Shown piece by piece: positions 8,527 through 16,828 of a stretch of 64,000 nt of DNA. The stretch is from Xanthobacter autotrophicus Py2 (lineage in GTDB: Bacteria; Pseudomonadota; Alphaproteobacteria; Rhizobiales; Xanthobacteraceae). Numbering within the stretch: the stretch's first letter is position 1; every line of letters begins with the position of its first letter. Location of the stretch: NCBI GenBank assembly GCA_000017645.1, contig CP000781.1:1950001-2014000 (forward strand). Direction: 5' to 3'. The notes under the pieces were generated by a model. It ran no database searches, was not told where the DNA came from, and was given only the letters and a program-made list of their open reading frames with translations. A program made the position numbers and the translations under genes.

Positions 8527-9858
8527 TCAGCTCGCCAGCCGGCGGTCGGCGATAAAGGCGAGCAACGCCTCTTCGGTCATGGGATGGCCCAGGAAGAAGC
8601 CCTGGACCTCGTCGCAGGAATCGGCCCTGAGAATGGCGAGCTGGCTCTCCGTCTCCACCCCTTCCGCCACCACCTGCATGCCGAGCGCGCGCCCAAGGCC
8701 CAGGATCGCCTGCACGATGGCAAGCGCGCCCTTGGAATTGTCCAGGTCGCCGACAAAGCGCCGATCGATCTTCAGGGCGTCGAACGGGAAGGTCCGCAGA
8801 TAGCCCAGCGATGAATAGCCGGTGCCGAAATCGTCCATGGACAGGCGCACGCCCAGGTTTTTCAGGCCCTCCAGCACCTCAAGCGCCTTCTCGGCATTCT
8901 CGATCAGTACGCTCTCGGTGATTTCGAGCTCAAGCCGCTCCGGCGCAACGCGGGTGCTTTTGAGCACCGCATCCACCGTGTTGACGAGCGCATCATTGCG
9001 GAACTGCACCACCGAGACGTTGACGGAGACGTTCAGCTCCGGCAGGCGGGAGATGGTGTCGCACGCCTTGCGCAGCACCCATTCGCCGATGGGAATGACG
9101 AGGCCGCTCTTCTCGGCGATGGGGACGAACGCGTCGGGGGTCAGCAACCCCAGCTGGGGATGGTCCCAGCGGATCAGGGCCTCCACCCCGAGCAGCTTCA
9201 GCGTCCGCGCGTCGCAGCGCGGCTGGAACAGCAGCACGAACTCGTCGGATACGATGGCCCGCCTGAGGTCGCCTTCCAGCGTCCGCCGTCCGCTCATCTC
9301 CTCGTTCACATCGTCGGCGAAGTAGGAACAGGTGCCGGGACCGTCGGCCTTGGCCTGCTCCAGCGCCAACTCGGCGCAGCGCACGAGACCCTCGGCATCC
9401 TCCGCATCGAGCGGGGCGAGGGCGATGCCCATGTTGACCAGCGGGTAGGCCACCGCGCCGGACGACATGCCGATGGGCGCGTTCAGGGCCGACTGAAGCC
9501 GTCGGGTCAGGCCGTCCACCGCCTTCGCATCCCCGACACCGGTGGCGACGATGATGAAGGTGTCGGCATCCACCCGCGCCACCAGGTCATGGTCGCGCAC
9601 GCACCGGCGGATCCGCCGCGCGGTCTCGGCGAGGATGAGGTCACCCGCGTCCAGGCCGAACATCTCGTTGAAATGGTGGAAATTATCGAGGTCGATGCAG
9701 AAAACGGCCAACATCCGCCGGGTTTCCTGCGGCGAGCTGAGCGCGCCGGCGAGGAACTCGGTCATCAAGAGGCGATTGGGCAGGCTGGTCACCGGGTCGT
9801 GCAGGGCAAGATATTCCGATTTCCAGGGTCCACGCGCTCCATCGTCGGCGTCGCTCAC
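8527..9858 (-). CDS. Degenerate-GGDEF / intact-EAL protein, probable c-di-GMP phosphodiesterase
   Basis: Residues about 15-180 are a diguanylate-cyclase fold (HDPVTSLPNRLL, FCIDLDNFHHFNEMFG), but the signature loop reads RVDADTF instead of GGDEF, so cyclase activity is not expected. Residues about 195-440 are an EAL domain with the metal and catalytic motifs preserved: GVEALIRWDHP, LEITESVLI, MDDFGTGYSSLGYL, ALKIDRRFV and VVAEGVETE. No transmembrane or sensory domain is present, so it is cytosolic. Translation starts at a GTG. It probably hydrolyses c-di-GMP, and the degenerate GGDEF may bind GTP or a partner. It stands alone between lysA and the Pat-type gene, 4 kb from the NfrB-type synthase locus. 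Confidence 0.92.
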   Translation of the reverse strand: MSDADDGARGPWKSEYLALHDPVTSLPNRLLMTEFLAGALSSPQETRRMLAVFCIDLDNFHHFNEMFGLDAGDLILAETARRIRRCVRDHDLVARVDADTFIIVATGVGDAKAVDGLTRRLQSALNAPIGMSSGAVAYPLVNMGIALAPLDAEDAEGLVRCAELALEQAKADGPGTCSYFADDVNEEMSGRRTLEGDLRRAIVSDEFVLLFQPRCDARTLKLLGVEALIRWDHPQLGLLTPDAFVPIAEKSGLVIPIGEWVLRKACDTISRLPELNVSVNVSVVQFRNDALVNTVDAVLKSTRVAPERLELEITESVLIENAEKALEVLEGLKNLGVRLSMDDFGTGYSSLGYLRTFPFDALKIDRRFVGDLDNSKGALAIVQAILGLGRALGMQVVAEGVETESQLAILRADSCDEVQGFFLGHPMTEEALLAFIADRRLAS

Positions 9859-10182
9859 AAATCACCCAATGCCGATCGTTGCGATGGCCCGCCGGCGACC
9901 GGGACGCCCCAGAAGGTCGGCCCCTTCGACGATTGGCACATCCCCTCGTCCCCCGGCCCTGCCCCGATCATCGTCCCTATCGGGTAGCTACCGTCTGCGC
10001 CCGACATGGTGACCCCCGCCCGGCCGGGTTGCAAGAGCGATATCGCCGCCAAGCTCTCTCCCGTCAAGGTAGCGCTTTGCGTCAGGACCGAAAACTCCGG
10101 ACGCAGCGCCGGCTCGAAGCCGGCGGCGATGATTGAATACGTTAATACCGCATCCGCCTACGGTGCCTCTGGCAGGCGCGCG
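9859..10182. other. Intergenic region without a recognisable gene
   Basis: These 324 bases separate two minus-strand genes. I found no credible coding frame, tRNA or strong terminator. The promoter of the GGDEF/EAL gene presumably lies in the right half, but I could not place it. Confidence 0.5.
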
Positions 10183-12894
10183 CTAGAGCCCGGCACCGGC
10201 ACCCGCGCCAGCCGGCGCGGGGGTGGCGCTGAGGTCGAGGACCACCCGCATCACCGTGGGATCCTCGCTGCCGGCCGTGACCTTGAACCCCAGGTCCTCG
10301 GCCAGGTGCAGCATGGGCCCATTCTCGCGCAGCACGTCGCCGAACACCGTCTTCAGGCCGCGCTTGCGCGCATGAGCGAGGATCTCGGTCATCAGCTGGT
10401 AGCCGAGGCCTTTGCCCTTCATGTCCGAGCGCACCATGATGGCGTATTCGGCCGCCTCGTTGTCGGGATCGGAGATGATGCGCACCACGCCGCAGGTATC
10501 GCCGTTCGGCTCGATGGCCACGAACGCCATCTCCCGGTCGTAGTCGATCTGGGACAGGCGGGCCGCCATGAGGTGGGGAAAATCCTTCACCGAGCCCAGG
10601 AAGCGCATGCGCACGTCCTGCGGGTCGGAGCGGTGAACGAGATCCACGAGGGCCGGCTCGTCCTCGGGCCGGATCGGCCGGAGCGCCACCTTGGACCCGT
10701 CGGTCAGCGCCAGTTCGAACACCTCGCTGGAGGGATAGGGCTTGATGGCGAAGCGGTCGGTGCCCTCCACCCGCGTCTCATGCACCACGATGCGGGCGTC
10801 GAGGGCGATGACGCCGTTCTCGTCGGCGAGCAGGGGGTTGATGTCCAGCTCGGCGATCTGCGGCAGGTCGGCGAGCAGCTCCGCGAGCTTCACCAGGGTC
10901 CCGGCCACCGCGCCCATGTCGGCGGGCGGATGGTCGCGGTAGCCAGCGAGCAGCTTGGCGACGCGGGTGCGCTCGATCATCTCGCGGGCGAGGACGCCGT
11001 TGAGCGGCGGTAGGGCCACGGCGCGGTCGCCGATCACCTCCACCGCGGTACCGCCCTGGCCGAATAGCACCACCGGGCCGAAGGTCTTGTCATAGGCGAT
11101 GCCGGCGATCAGCTCCTGGGCGTTCGGCCGGCGCACCATAGCCTGCACCGTGAAGCCGGCGATGTGCGCTCCGGGCCGCTTCTCGGCCACCGAGGCGATA
11201 ATGGCGCGGCAGGCGTCCTCCACCGCGGCGGAGCTGCGCAAATCGAGTCGCACGCCGCCCACGTCGGACTTGTGGGTGAGGTCGTGGGACAGCACCTTCA
11301 CCACCACCGGCCAGCCGATCTCAGCGGCGCAGCGGCCGGCATCCTCCGGCGTCGCGGCCACCCGCGTCTCCACCACCGGAATGTCGTAGGCGCAGAGCAC
11401 CGTCTTCGCCTCCACTTCGGAGAGGGCGCTGCGGCCTTCGCCCAGCACCTTCTCCACCAGTTCGCGCGCCTTGGCCCGGTCGGGGTCCTCGAAGGTGCGC
11501 GCCGGGGGCGTCTCCATGAGCTGGGTCTGGTTGCGCTGGTAGGAGACCAGGTGGCCGAAGGCGCGCACTGCCTCGTCCGGGGTCTCATAGGTGGGGATCC
11601 GCCGGGCGGCGAAGCGGCGCCGGGCGCCGGCCGCCGCCGTTTCGCCGAGCCAGCAGGTAAGGACCGGCGCGCGCATGCGCGTCTCCAGTACCGTGATCAC
11701 CGCGTCGGCGGCCTGACCACTGTCGGCCACCGAAGATGGACAATTGAGCACCAGAACCGCATCCGCCCCCTTGTCGGCGAGCAGCACCTTCAGGGCGGCG
11801 CCGTAGCGGGCGCCGTCAGCGTCGTCCACGATGTCCACCGGGTTGGCGCGCGCCCACGACACCGGAATGATCTTGTCGAGCGCCTCCACCGTCTCCGGCT
11901 TCAGGACGCCGAGGCGGCCGGGAATGCCCTCCACCGCATCCACCGCCACCACGCCCGCGCCGCCGCCATTGGTGAGGATGGTGAGGCGGTCGCCGGTGAG
12001 CTTGATACCCGCCGCGAGGGTGGACACCGCCTCGAACAGCTCTCGCAGCTCGTGCACGCGCAGCATGCCGGCGCGGCGGAAGGCCGCGTCATAGACGAGG
12101 TCGCTGCCGGCCAACACCCCGGTGTGGGACTGCGCCGCCCGGGCGCCGGCGGCGCCACGCCCGGCCTTGATGACGATGACCGGCTTGGACCGCGCCGCGA
12201 TGCGCCCCGCCGACATGAACTTGCGGGCATCCTTCACGTGCTCGACATAGAGCAGGATGGCGCGGGTGGTGTTGTCGAGGGCGAGATAGTCGAGCATGTC
12301 GCCGAAATCCACGTCCGCGCTCTCGCCCAGCGAGACGACGTGGGAGAAGCCGAAGCCGCGGGTGTGGGCCCAGTCCAGCACCGCCGAGGTCATCGCCCCG
12401 GACTGGCTGACGAAGGCCACGTCGCCCTTGGCCGGCATCAGGTGGGCGATGCTCGCGTTGATGTGGGGCCGGGTGGAGATGAAGCCGAGCCCGTTCGGCC
12501 CCAGCACACGCAGGAGGTAAGGCCGCGCCGCATCCAGCATCGCCTGCCGCTGTTGCGCGGTCTCGATCTGCTCGCCCGGGCCGTAGCCGGCGCGCAGCAC
12601 CACCGCGGCGCGGCACCCCTTCTCGCCCAGCTGTGTGATGATGGCGGGCACGGTATCCGGCGGGGCGGCCACCACGGCGAGGTCCACCGCAATGGGCAGG
12701 TCCGCCACCGAGGCATAGTTGAGGGAGGAGCGGATGGCGCGCTCCTTCGGATTGACCGTAAGGATCGGCCCCTCGAACCCGGCCTCGAACAGGTTGCGCG
12801 CGATCACCGCTCCGATGCTGCCGGGTCGGTTGCTGGCGCCCACGAGGGCGATGGCGCGGGGGTGGAACAGGGCGTCAAGATTGCGCGTGGTCAT
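10183..12894 (-). CDS. Pat-type protein lysine acetyltransferase (NDP-forming acyl-CoA synthetase fused to GNAT)
   Basis: This 903-residue protein has the domain order of Salmonella Pat and Rhodopseudomonas Pat. A CoA-binding domain (LVGASNRPGSIGAVIARNLF) and succinyl-CoA-synthetase-like ligase domains come first; SHTGVLAGSDLVYDAAF holds the His that is catalytic in active ligases. An ATP-grasp domain (PVVVKVLSHDLTHKSDVGGV) follows, then a C-terminal GNAT acetyltransferase from about residue 730 (VRSDMKGKGLGYQLM). Such enzymes acetylate and silence acyl-CoA synthetases and other proteins. Start ATG 12894 gives the family N-terminus MTTRNLDALFHPRAIALVG. The gene is monocistronic. A bifunctional acetate-CoA ligase (ADP-forming) role is a less likely alternative. 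Confidence 0.9.
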   Translation of the reverse strand: MTTRNLDALFHPRAIALVGASNRPGSIGAVIARNLFEAGFEGPILTVNPKERAIRSSLNYASVADLPIAVDLAVVAAPPDTVPAIITQLGEKGCRAAVVLRAGYGPGEQIETAQQRQAMLDAARPYLLRVLGPNGLGFISTRPHINASIAHLMPAKGDVAFVSQSGAMTSAVLDWAHTRGFGFSHVVSLGESADVDFGDMLDYLALDNTTRAILLYVEHVKDARKFMSAGRIAARSKPVIVIKAGRGAAGARAAQSHTGVLAGSDLVYDAAFRRAGMLRVHELRELFEAVSTLAAGIKLTGDRLTILTNGGGAGVVAVDAVEGIPGRLGVLKPETVEALDKIIPVSWARANPVDIVDDADGARYGAALKVLLADKGADAVLVLNCPSSVADSGQAADAVITVLETRMRAPVLTCWLGETAAAGARRRFAARRIPTYETPDEAVRAFGHLVSYQRNQTQLMETPPARTFEDPDRAKARELVEKVLGEGRSALSEVEAKTVLCAYDIPVVETRVAATPEDAGRCAAEIGWPVVVKVLSHDLTHKSDVGGVRLDLRSSAAVEDACRAIIASVAEKRPGAHIAGFTVQAMVRRPNAQELIAGIAYDKTFGPVVLFGQGGTAVEVIGDRAVALPPLNGVLAREMIERTRVAKLLAGYRDHPPADMGAVAGTLVKLAELLADLPQIAELDINPLLADENGVIALDARIVVHETRVEGTDRFAIKPYPSSEVFELALTDGSKVALRPIRPEDEPALVDLVHRSDPQDVRMRFLGSVKDFPHLMAARLSQIDYDREMAFVAIEPNGDTCGVVRIISDPDNEAAEYAIMVRSDMKGKGLGYQLMTEILAHARKRGLKTVFGDVLRENGPMLHLAEDLGFKVTAGSEDPTVMRVVLDLSATPAPAGAGAGAGL

Positions 12895-12947
12895 GAACGG
12901 CCTCGCTGCTGGTGCCCGGCGGCCTTCAGGATCAGGCCGATCGTGTC

Positions 12948-12967
12948 CGTAACCGGGACAGGTTACG
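12948..12967. promoter_or_regulatory. Inverted repeat upstream of the Pat-type gene
   Basis: CGTAACC and GGTTACG are separated by 6 nt, about 55 nt upstream of the assigned start at 12894. The position fits a repressor or activator operator. No regulator can be named from it. Confidence 0.3.
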
Positions 12968-13129
12968 CACGGGAACACCAAAAGAGTACGTCCCAATCAT
13001 ATCGCACTGCAACATGATCGGCAAAACGGTCTCTTTTTTGAGGTTTGAAGCCGGATTCACCGATGGGGTTTGGTCAACCGAACCGGACCCGGCTCCGGGG
13101 AGAGGCAGGCAGAGCGGAGCGAACCGTGT

Positions 13130-13519
13130 TCAGCACCGGCCCGAACGCGCGAAACTGTCGCGCACGGCCTCGCTGAGCTGGTTGCCAAGGAGGGGTTTCT
13201 CGATGATGGCCACGCCCTGGGCGGTGGCGCGGCTGCGCACATGCAGGGCGGGATTGCTGGTGATGAGGAAGGCCGGAAGATGCACGTCGCGCCGGTCCAG
13301 CTCGCGCAGCAGGTCGAGGCCGTTCAGGCCGGGCAGATTGTAGTCCACGATCATGCAGCCGCCGTGGGACAGCTCGGCCGCGAGCACATCCGCCGAACCG
13401 GCATAGGTCCGCACGTTGAAGCCATCGACTTCAAGCGCGAACTTCAGCGAGTTGCAAACCGCCGGATCGTCATCCACCACATGGACGACGAAGCCAGGCG
13501 CCTCGTTGGACACGATCAT
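13130..13519 (-). CDS. Single-domain response-regulator receiver, FixT-like candidate
   Basis: This 129-residue protein is a receiver domain with no output domain. It keeps the acidic pocket (HVVDDDPAV), the phosphoacceptor in CMIVDYNLPGLNGLDLL, the Thr/Ser switch (LITSNP) and the Lys in IEKPL. It contains three Cys, including one as the final residue. It lies downstream of fixLJ on the same strand and has a perfect FixK-type box 117 nt upstream of its start. In Caulobacter and Sinorhizobium, FixT is a small FixK-dependent inhibitor of FixL, and the Caulobacter FixT is a lone receiver. The context makes this a FixT candidate; a phosphate sink for FixL is the alternative. Start ATG 13519 has an AAGGA-like site, and the frame is also open upstream to 13591. 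Confidence 0.75.
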   Translation of the reverse strand: MIVSNEAPGFVVHVVDDDPAVCNSLKFALEVDGFNVRTYAGSADVLAAELSHGGCMIVDYNLPGLNGLDLLRELDRRDVHLPAFLITSNPALHVRSRATAQGVAIIEKPLLGNQLSEAVRDSFARSGRC

Positions 13520-13628
13520 TTCCCCGGTCCTTCCCACGACCACCTCGCGGGTCCACGCGGCCGAGCAGAGCGCAGCAGCACACATGGGCAATTGGCTTTT
13601 AGCCTACTTTGGGAGGAGGCGTCCGGCG

Positions 13629-13642
13629 TTGCGCTAGATCAA
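13629..13642 (-). promoter_or_regulatory. FixK/FNR-type box upstream of the FixT-like gene
   Basis: TTGCGCTAGATCAA matches TTG(A/C)-N6-(T/G)CAA exactly. Its right half is the canonical ATCAA. It sits in the 161-nt gap between fixJ and the FixT-like gene, centred 117 nt upstream of the latter's start, so class II activation would give a leader of about 75 nt. Confidence 0.6.
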
Positions 13643-13680
13643 GCGGCGGCACGATAGTGCTACACCCCATGATGCTACCC

Positions 13681-14322
13681 CTATGCCGCCTTGGGCGAGA
13701 TGCCCGCCAGCAGCGCCATGCGCACCAGCTCGGACAGGCTCTGCGCCTTCATCTTGGTCATCACGTTGGCGCGATAGACTTCCACGGTGCGGGGGCTGAT
13801 GCCAAGCTCGTAGGCGATGGTCTTGTTGGCCTGGCCCACCACAAGGCATTCCAGCACCTGGCGCTCGCGCTGGGACAAGGCGGCGATGCGCTCCGAGACC
13901 TGCTCGCGCAGCGCATCATGCTGGTAGGCCTTCTCGCGCCGCGCCAGCGCGGACTTCACCGTATCGAGGATGGCCACATCGTCGAACGGCTTCTCCAGGA
14001 AGTCGGCGGCACCGAGCTTCATGGCCTCCACCGCCAGCGGCACGTCGCCATGGCCGGTGACGACGATCACCGGCACGGTGGAGCCCTTCTCCTGCAAATG
14101 CTGCAGCAAGTCGATGCCGGTCATGTCCGGCATGCGCACGTCGGTGATGATGCAGCTCATGGACGGGTCGGCGGCCGGCATGCCGGCGTCCAGGAAATGC
14201 CGGGCCGAGGCGTGGGTGTGCACCGTGTGGCCGGCGGTGGCGAGAAGGAAAGCCAGCGACTCGCGCACGGCCTCGTCGTCATCGATGACATGGATCACCG
14301 CAGACATCCGTGCATCAGTCAT
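13681..14322 (-). CDS. fixJ: Two-component response regulator FixJ
   Basis: The N-terminal receiver has [19 protein letters not shown], the phosphoacceptor in [17 protein letters not shown], the switch Thr in VVTGHGD and KPFDD. The C-terminal LuxR-type helix-turn-helix has [19 protein letters not shown] and [17 protein letters not shown]. The 213 residues match FixJ length. The start overlaps the fixL stop by 8 nt (ATGACTGA), so fixL and fixJ are translationally coupled. FixJ phosphorylated by FixL at low oxygen activates fixK, which is divergent from fixL here. Confidence 0.95.
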   Translation of the reverse strand: MTDARMSAVIHVIDDDEAVRESLAFLLATAGHTVHTHASARHFLDAGMPAADPSMSCIITDVRMPDMTGIDLLQHLQEKGSTVPVIVVTGHGDVPLAVEAMKLGAADFLEKPFDDVAILDTVKSALARREKAYQHDALREQVSERIAALSQRERQVLECLVVGQANKTIAYELGISPRTVEVYRANVMTKMKAQSLSELVRMALLAGISPKAA

Positions 14323-15847
14323 GAAGCGCCGCCTCCTCGCCAACGGCGCGCAGGGTGAAGCGGAACACCGCGCCGCCCTCCGGGTTGGGCTCGGCCCAGA
14401 TGCGGCCGCCATGGCCCTCGATGATGGTGCGGGAAATGGATAGCCCCACCCCCATCCCGTGCTTCTTGGTGGTGACAAAGGGTGTGAACAGCTGCGGTGC
14501 AACCTCGGTCGAGATGCCGAGGCCCGTATCCGAGACGCTGATCATCACCATATCGTCCTCCGCCGCCTCGGTCTTCACCAGAAGCTGGCGCCGCGGCGCC
14601 TCCATCATTGCCTCCAGGGCGTTGCGCATCAAGTTCAGCAATACCTGCTGGACCTGCACTTTGTCGGCAAGCACGAGGTCGCACCTGGGATCATAGTGAA
14701 AGCGCACCTGGATACCGTGTTCCTTGGCGCCGACCAGGGCGAGGGCACTCGCCTCCTCGACCAGCTTGGACAGGCTCTCCACCCGTCGCTCACTCTCCCC
14801 GCGGGAGACGAAGTCGCGCAGGCGGCGGATGATCTGGCCGGCGCGCAAGGCCTGCTCCCCGGCCTTTTCCAGCGCCCCCTGCAGCATCTCCACCTTGACG
14901 GTACCGGCATCCAAAAGGCGCCGCGAGCCCTTGATATAGTTGGCGATGGCGGAAAGCGGCTGGTTCAGCTCGTGGGCGAGCGTGGACGCCATCTCGCCCA
15001 TGGCGGTGAGGCGGGAGATGTGGACCAGCTCGGCCTGCAGTTCCTGCAGGCGCGCCTCGGTCTCCTGCCGCTCGGTCAGGTCGCGGATGAAACCGGTGAA
15101 GAAGCGCTCGCTGGCGGAGCGCATCTCGCCCACCGCCAGCTCCATGGGAAAGGTGGAGCCGTCCTTGCGCTCGCCCACCACCACCCGGCCGACGCCGATG
15201 ATGCGACGCTCCCCGGTAGTGTGGTAGCGCGCGAGATAGCCGTCGTGGGCCTCCCGATGGGGCGTGGGCATGAGGATCGAGACGTTCTGCCCCACCGCCT
15301 CCGCCGCCGTGTAGCCGAACAGGCGCTCGGCCGCGCTGGAGAAGGAGCGCATGATGCCGCGCTCGTCGATCACCACCATGGCGTCGGGCACGGTGTCGAG
15401 GATGGAGGAGAGGTGCGCCTCGCGGGCCAGCAGGTCGCGGTTGCGGGCGGCGGCATCGAGCCTCGTGCGGCGCAGCCGCTCGCCGAGCACGGCGATGCCC
15501 AGCCCCACAGCGATGAACAGGGCCAGTGTCGCCGGATCGAAGGCGCCACCGGAGTTTCGCGCTCCGGTGACGAGAGCGAGCGCACCCCCGCCCGCGATGG
15601 CCACCGCCAGCGCGCTGCCGCCGGCGACCAGCCCCCGCCCGCTCACCAGCATCACGCCGGCGAGCTGGAGCATCAGCCCCTCGGCCCGGAACGGCGGGAA
15701 GCCGACCACCACGTCGAGCCCGAGGACGAGAAGCGCCACCGCGCCGCCGACCAGGGCATCAGGCCATGCGGCGCGCCCTGCCGGGCGCCTTGCGGCCGTA
15801 TCGCTCACCACGCTGTCCATCCCGCCTGTCACGCCGTCCCTTGCCAA
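14315..15847 (-). CDS. fixL: Oxygen-sensing histidine kinase FixL
   Basis: The N-terminus has four likely transmembrane helices (residues about 30-120). A PAS domain with a haem pocket follows: the block [17 protein letters not shown] holds the proximal haem His (His201) and [17 protein letters not shown] is typical of FixL. A kinase core comes next, with the phospho-acceptor His292 in [20 protein letters not shown] and N, G1 and G2 boxes near the end ([25 protein letters not shown]). FixL is inhibited when oxygen binds its haem. The gene is divergent from fixK and coupled to fixJ. A start at a second in-frame ATG (codon 10) is also possible. Confidence 0.95.
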   Translation of the reverse strand: MARDGVTGGMDSVVSDTAARRPAGRAAWPDALVGGAVALLVLGLDVVVGFPPFRAEGLMLQLAGVMLVSGRGLVAGGSALAVAIAGGGALALVTGARNSGGAFDPATLALFIAVGLGIAVLGERLRRTRLDAAARNRDLLAREAHLSSILDTVPDAMVVIDERGIMRSFSSAAERLFGYTAAEAVGQNVSILMPTPHREAHDGYLARYHTTGERRIIGVGRVVVGERKDGSTFPMELAVGEMRSASERFFTGFIRDLTERQETEARLQELQAELVHISRLTAMGEMASTLAHELNQPLSAIANYIKGSRRLLDAGTVKVEMLQGALEKAGEQALRAGQIIRRLRDFVSRGESERRVESLSKLVEEASALALVGAKEHGIQVRFHYDPRCDLVLADKVQVQQVLLNLMRNALEAMMEAPRRQLLVKTEAAEDDMVMISVSDTGLGISTEVAPQLFTPFVTTKKHGMGVGLSISRTIIEGHGGRIWAEPNPEGGAVFRFTLRAVGEEAALHD

Positions 15848-15897
15848 AACATCTTTGCGACCCTGCCCCTTCAGCCGGTTCCGGCCTCCGTAAAACT

Positions 15898-15919
15898 ACT
15901 TAAGGGCACCGACTTAAGT
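15898..15919. promoter_or_regulatory. Direct repeat in the fixL-fixK promoter region, candidate FixJ site
   Basis: ACTTAAG at 15898-15904 recurs as the palindrome ACTTAAGT at 15912-15919, 14 nt apart, about 75 nt upstream of the fixK start. The position suits a FixJ-P binding region. The match to known FixJ sites is only partial. Confidence 0.35.
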
Positions 15920-15989
15920 GTTCGATCCGAATTTTGCGATGCGTCAATGCCGGTTATCCCTTTCTGCAACGTGATGGAAGGGTAAACCG

Positions 15990-16700
15990 ATGCCGAGCCC
16001 CGCTGCAGCGATCGCCCAGAAGGCTTACGCTCACCCCATGACCGCTCCGCGCTGGGGCGACGAGGCCGAGAGCCGCTCCCCCATCGATGTGGTGGCCCGC
16101 CTCGGTATCGTGGCTTCATATGCCCGCAACGCTGAGATCTTCGGCGAAGATCAGCCCGCCGACCATCTCTACATCGTTCTGTCGGGCGCCGTGCGCATCT
16201 GCAAGCTGCTCGGCGACGGACGCCGCCAGATCGAGACCTTCTGCCTCGCCGGCGACGTGTTCGGCTGGGAGATGGAGCCCCGCCACCGCTTCTCCGCCGA
16301 GGCCGTGAGCGAATGCAAGGTGGTGCGCGTCAAGCGGAGCATCCTGTTCTCCCGCGCCGCCGATGACGCCGAGCTGGCCCATGCCCTGTGGGCGCTGACC
16401 GCCTCCGAGCTTGGCCGGGCGCAGTCCCATCTTCTGGTGCTCGGCCGCAAGACCGCGCAGGAGCGGGTCGCCACCTTCCTGCTCGACATGGCGGCGCGCG
16501 CCGGCTCCGGCCAGGGCACGAGCGGAATCGAGGTGACGCTGCCCATGTCGCGTCAGGACATCGCCGACTTCCTCGGCCTCACCATCGAGACGGTGTCGCG
16601 GACCCTGACCCATCTCGAGGAGATTTCGGCCATCGCCCTTCCCTCTTCCCGCCGCGTCGTGTTGCGCGACGGAGCAGCGCTGCGGCGCCTGAATTCCTGA
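15990..16700 (+). CDS. fixK: Crp/Fnr-family transcriptional regulator FixK
   Basis: A cyclic-nucleotide-binding-like domain (residues about 40-150: DHLYIVLSGAVRICKLLGDG, CLAGDVFGWEM) is followed by a winged helix with the recognition helix FLGLTIETVSRTLTHLEE. The contact residues E-SR are those that read TTGAT-type sites. No N-terminal Cys cluster for an Fe-S centre is present, which separates FixK from Fnr. A GGAAGGG Shine-Dalgarno lies just upstream. It is divergent from fixLJ, so it should be the transcriptional output of oxygen sensing. The FixK-type boxes upstream of hemN and the FixT-like gene are likely local targets. Confidence 0.94.
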   Translation: MPSPAAAIAQKAYAHPMTAPRWGDEAESRSPIDVVARLGIVASYARNAEIFGEDQPADHLYIVLSGAVRICKLLGDGRRQIETFCLAGDVFGWEMEPRHRFSAEAVSECKVVRVKRSILFSRAADDAELAHALWALTASELGRAQSHLLVLGRKTAQERVATFLLDMAARAGSGQGTSGIEVTLPMSRQDIADFLGLTIETVSRTLTHLEEISAIALPSSRRVVLRDGAALRRLNS

Positions 16701-16745
16701 CCGGTTTCCCCCGGCGTGCCGCATCATCTGCGGCATACCTCCTTC

Positions 16746-16780
16746 GGCACGCGCTTCCGGGCGCGTGCCTTTTCTTTTTT
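16746..16780 (+). terminator. Rho-independent terminator of fixK
   Basis: A perfect 9-bp stem GGCACGCGC / GCGCGTGCC with loop TTCCGG is followed by TTTTCTTTTTT. It lies 46 nt after the fixK stop, in the converging gap with hemN. Confidence 0.93.
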
Positions 16781-16828
16781 GGGGTGAAGTAAGGCGAGCC
16801 GCCACGCGGCTCGCTCATGGCGACGCCG

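Noticed and set aside
10006..11013. Plus-strand frame opposite the 3' end of the Pat-type gene
   Set aside because: The GNAT domain on the minus strand is clear, and the plus frame is His/Gly-rich without domain features.
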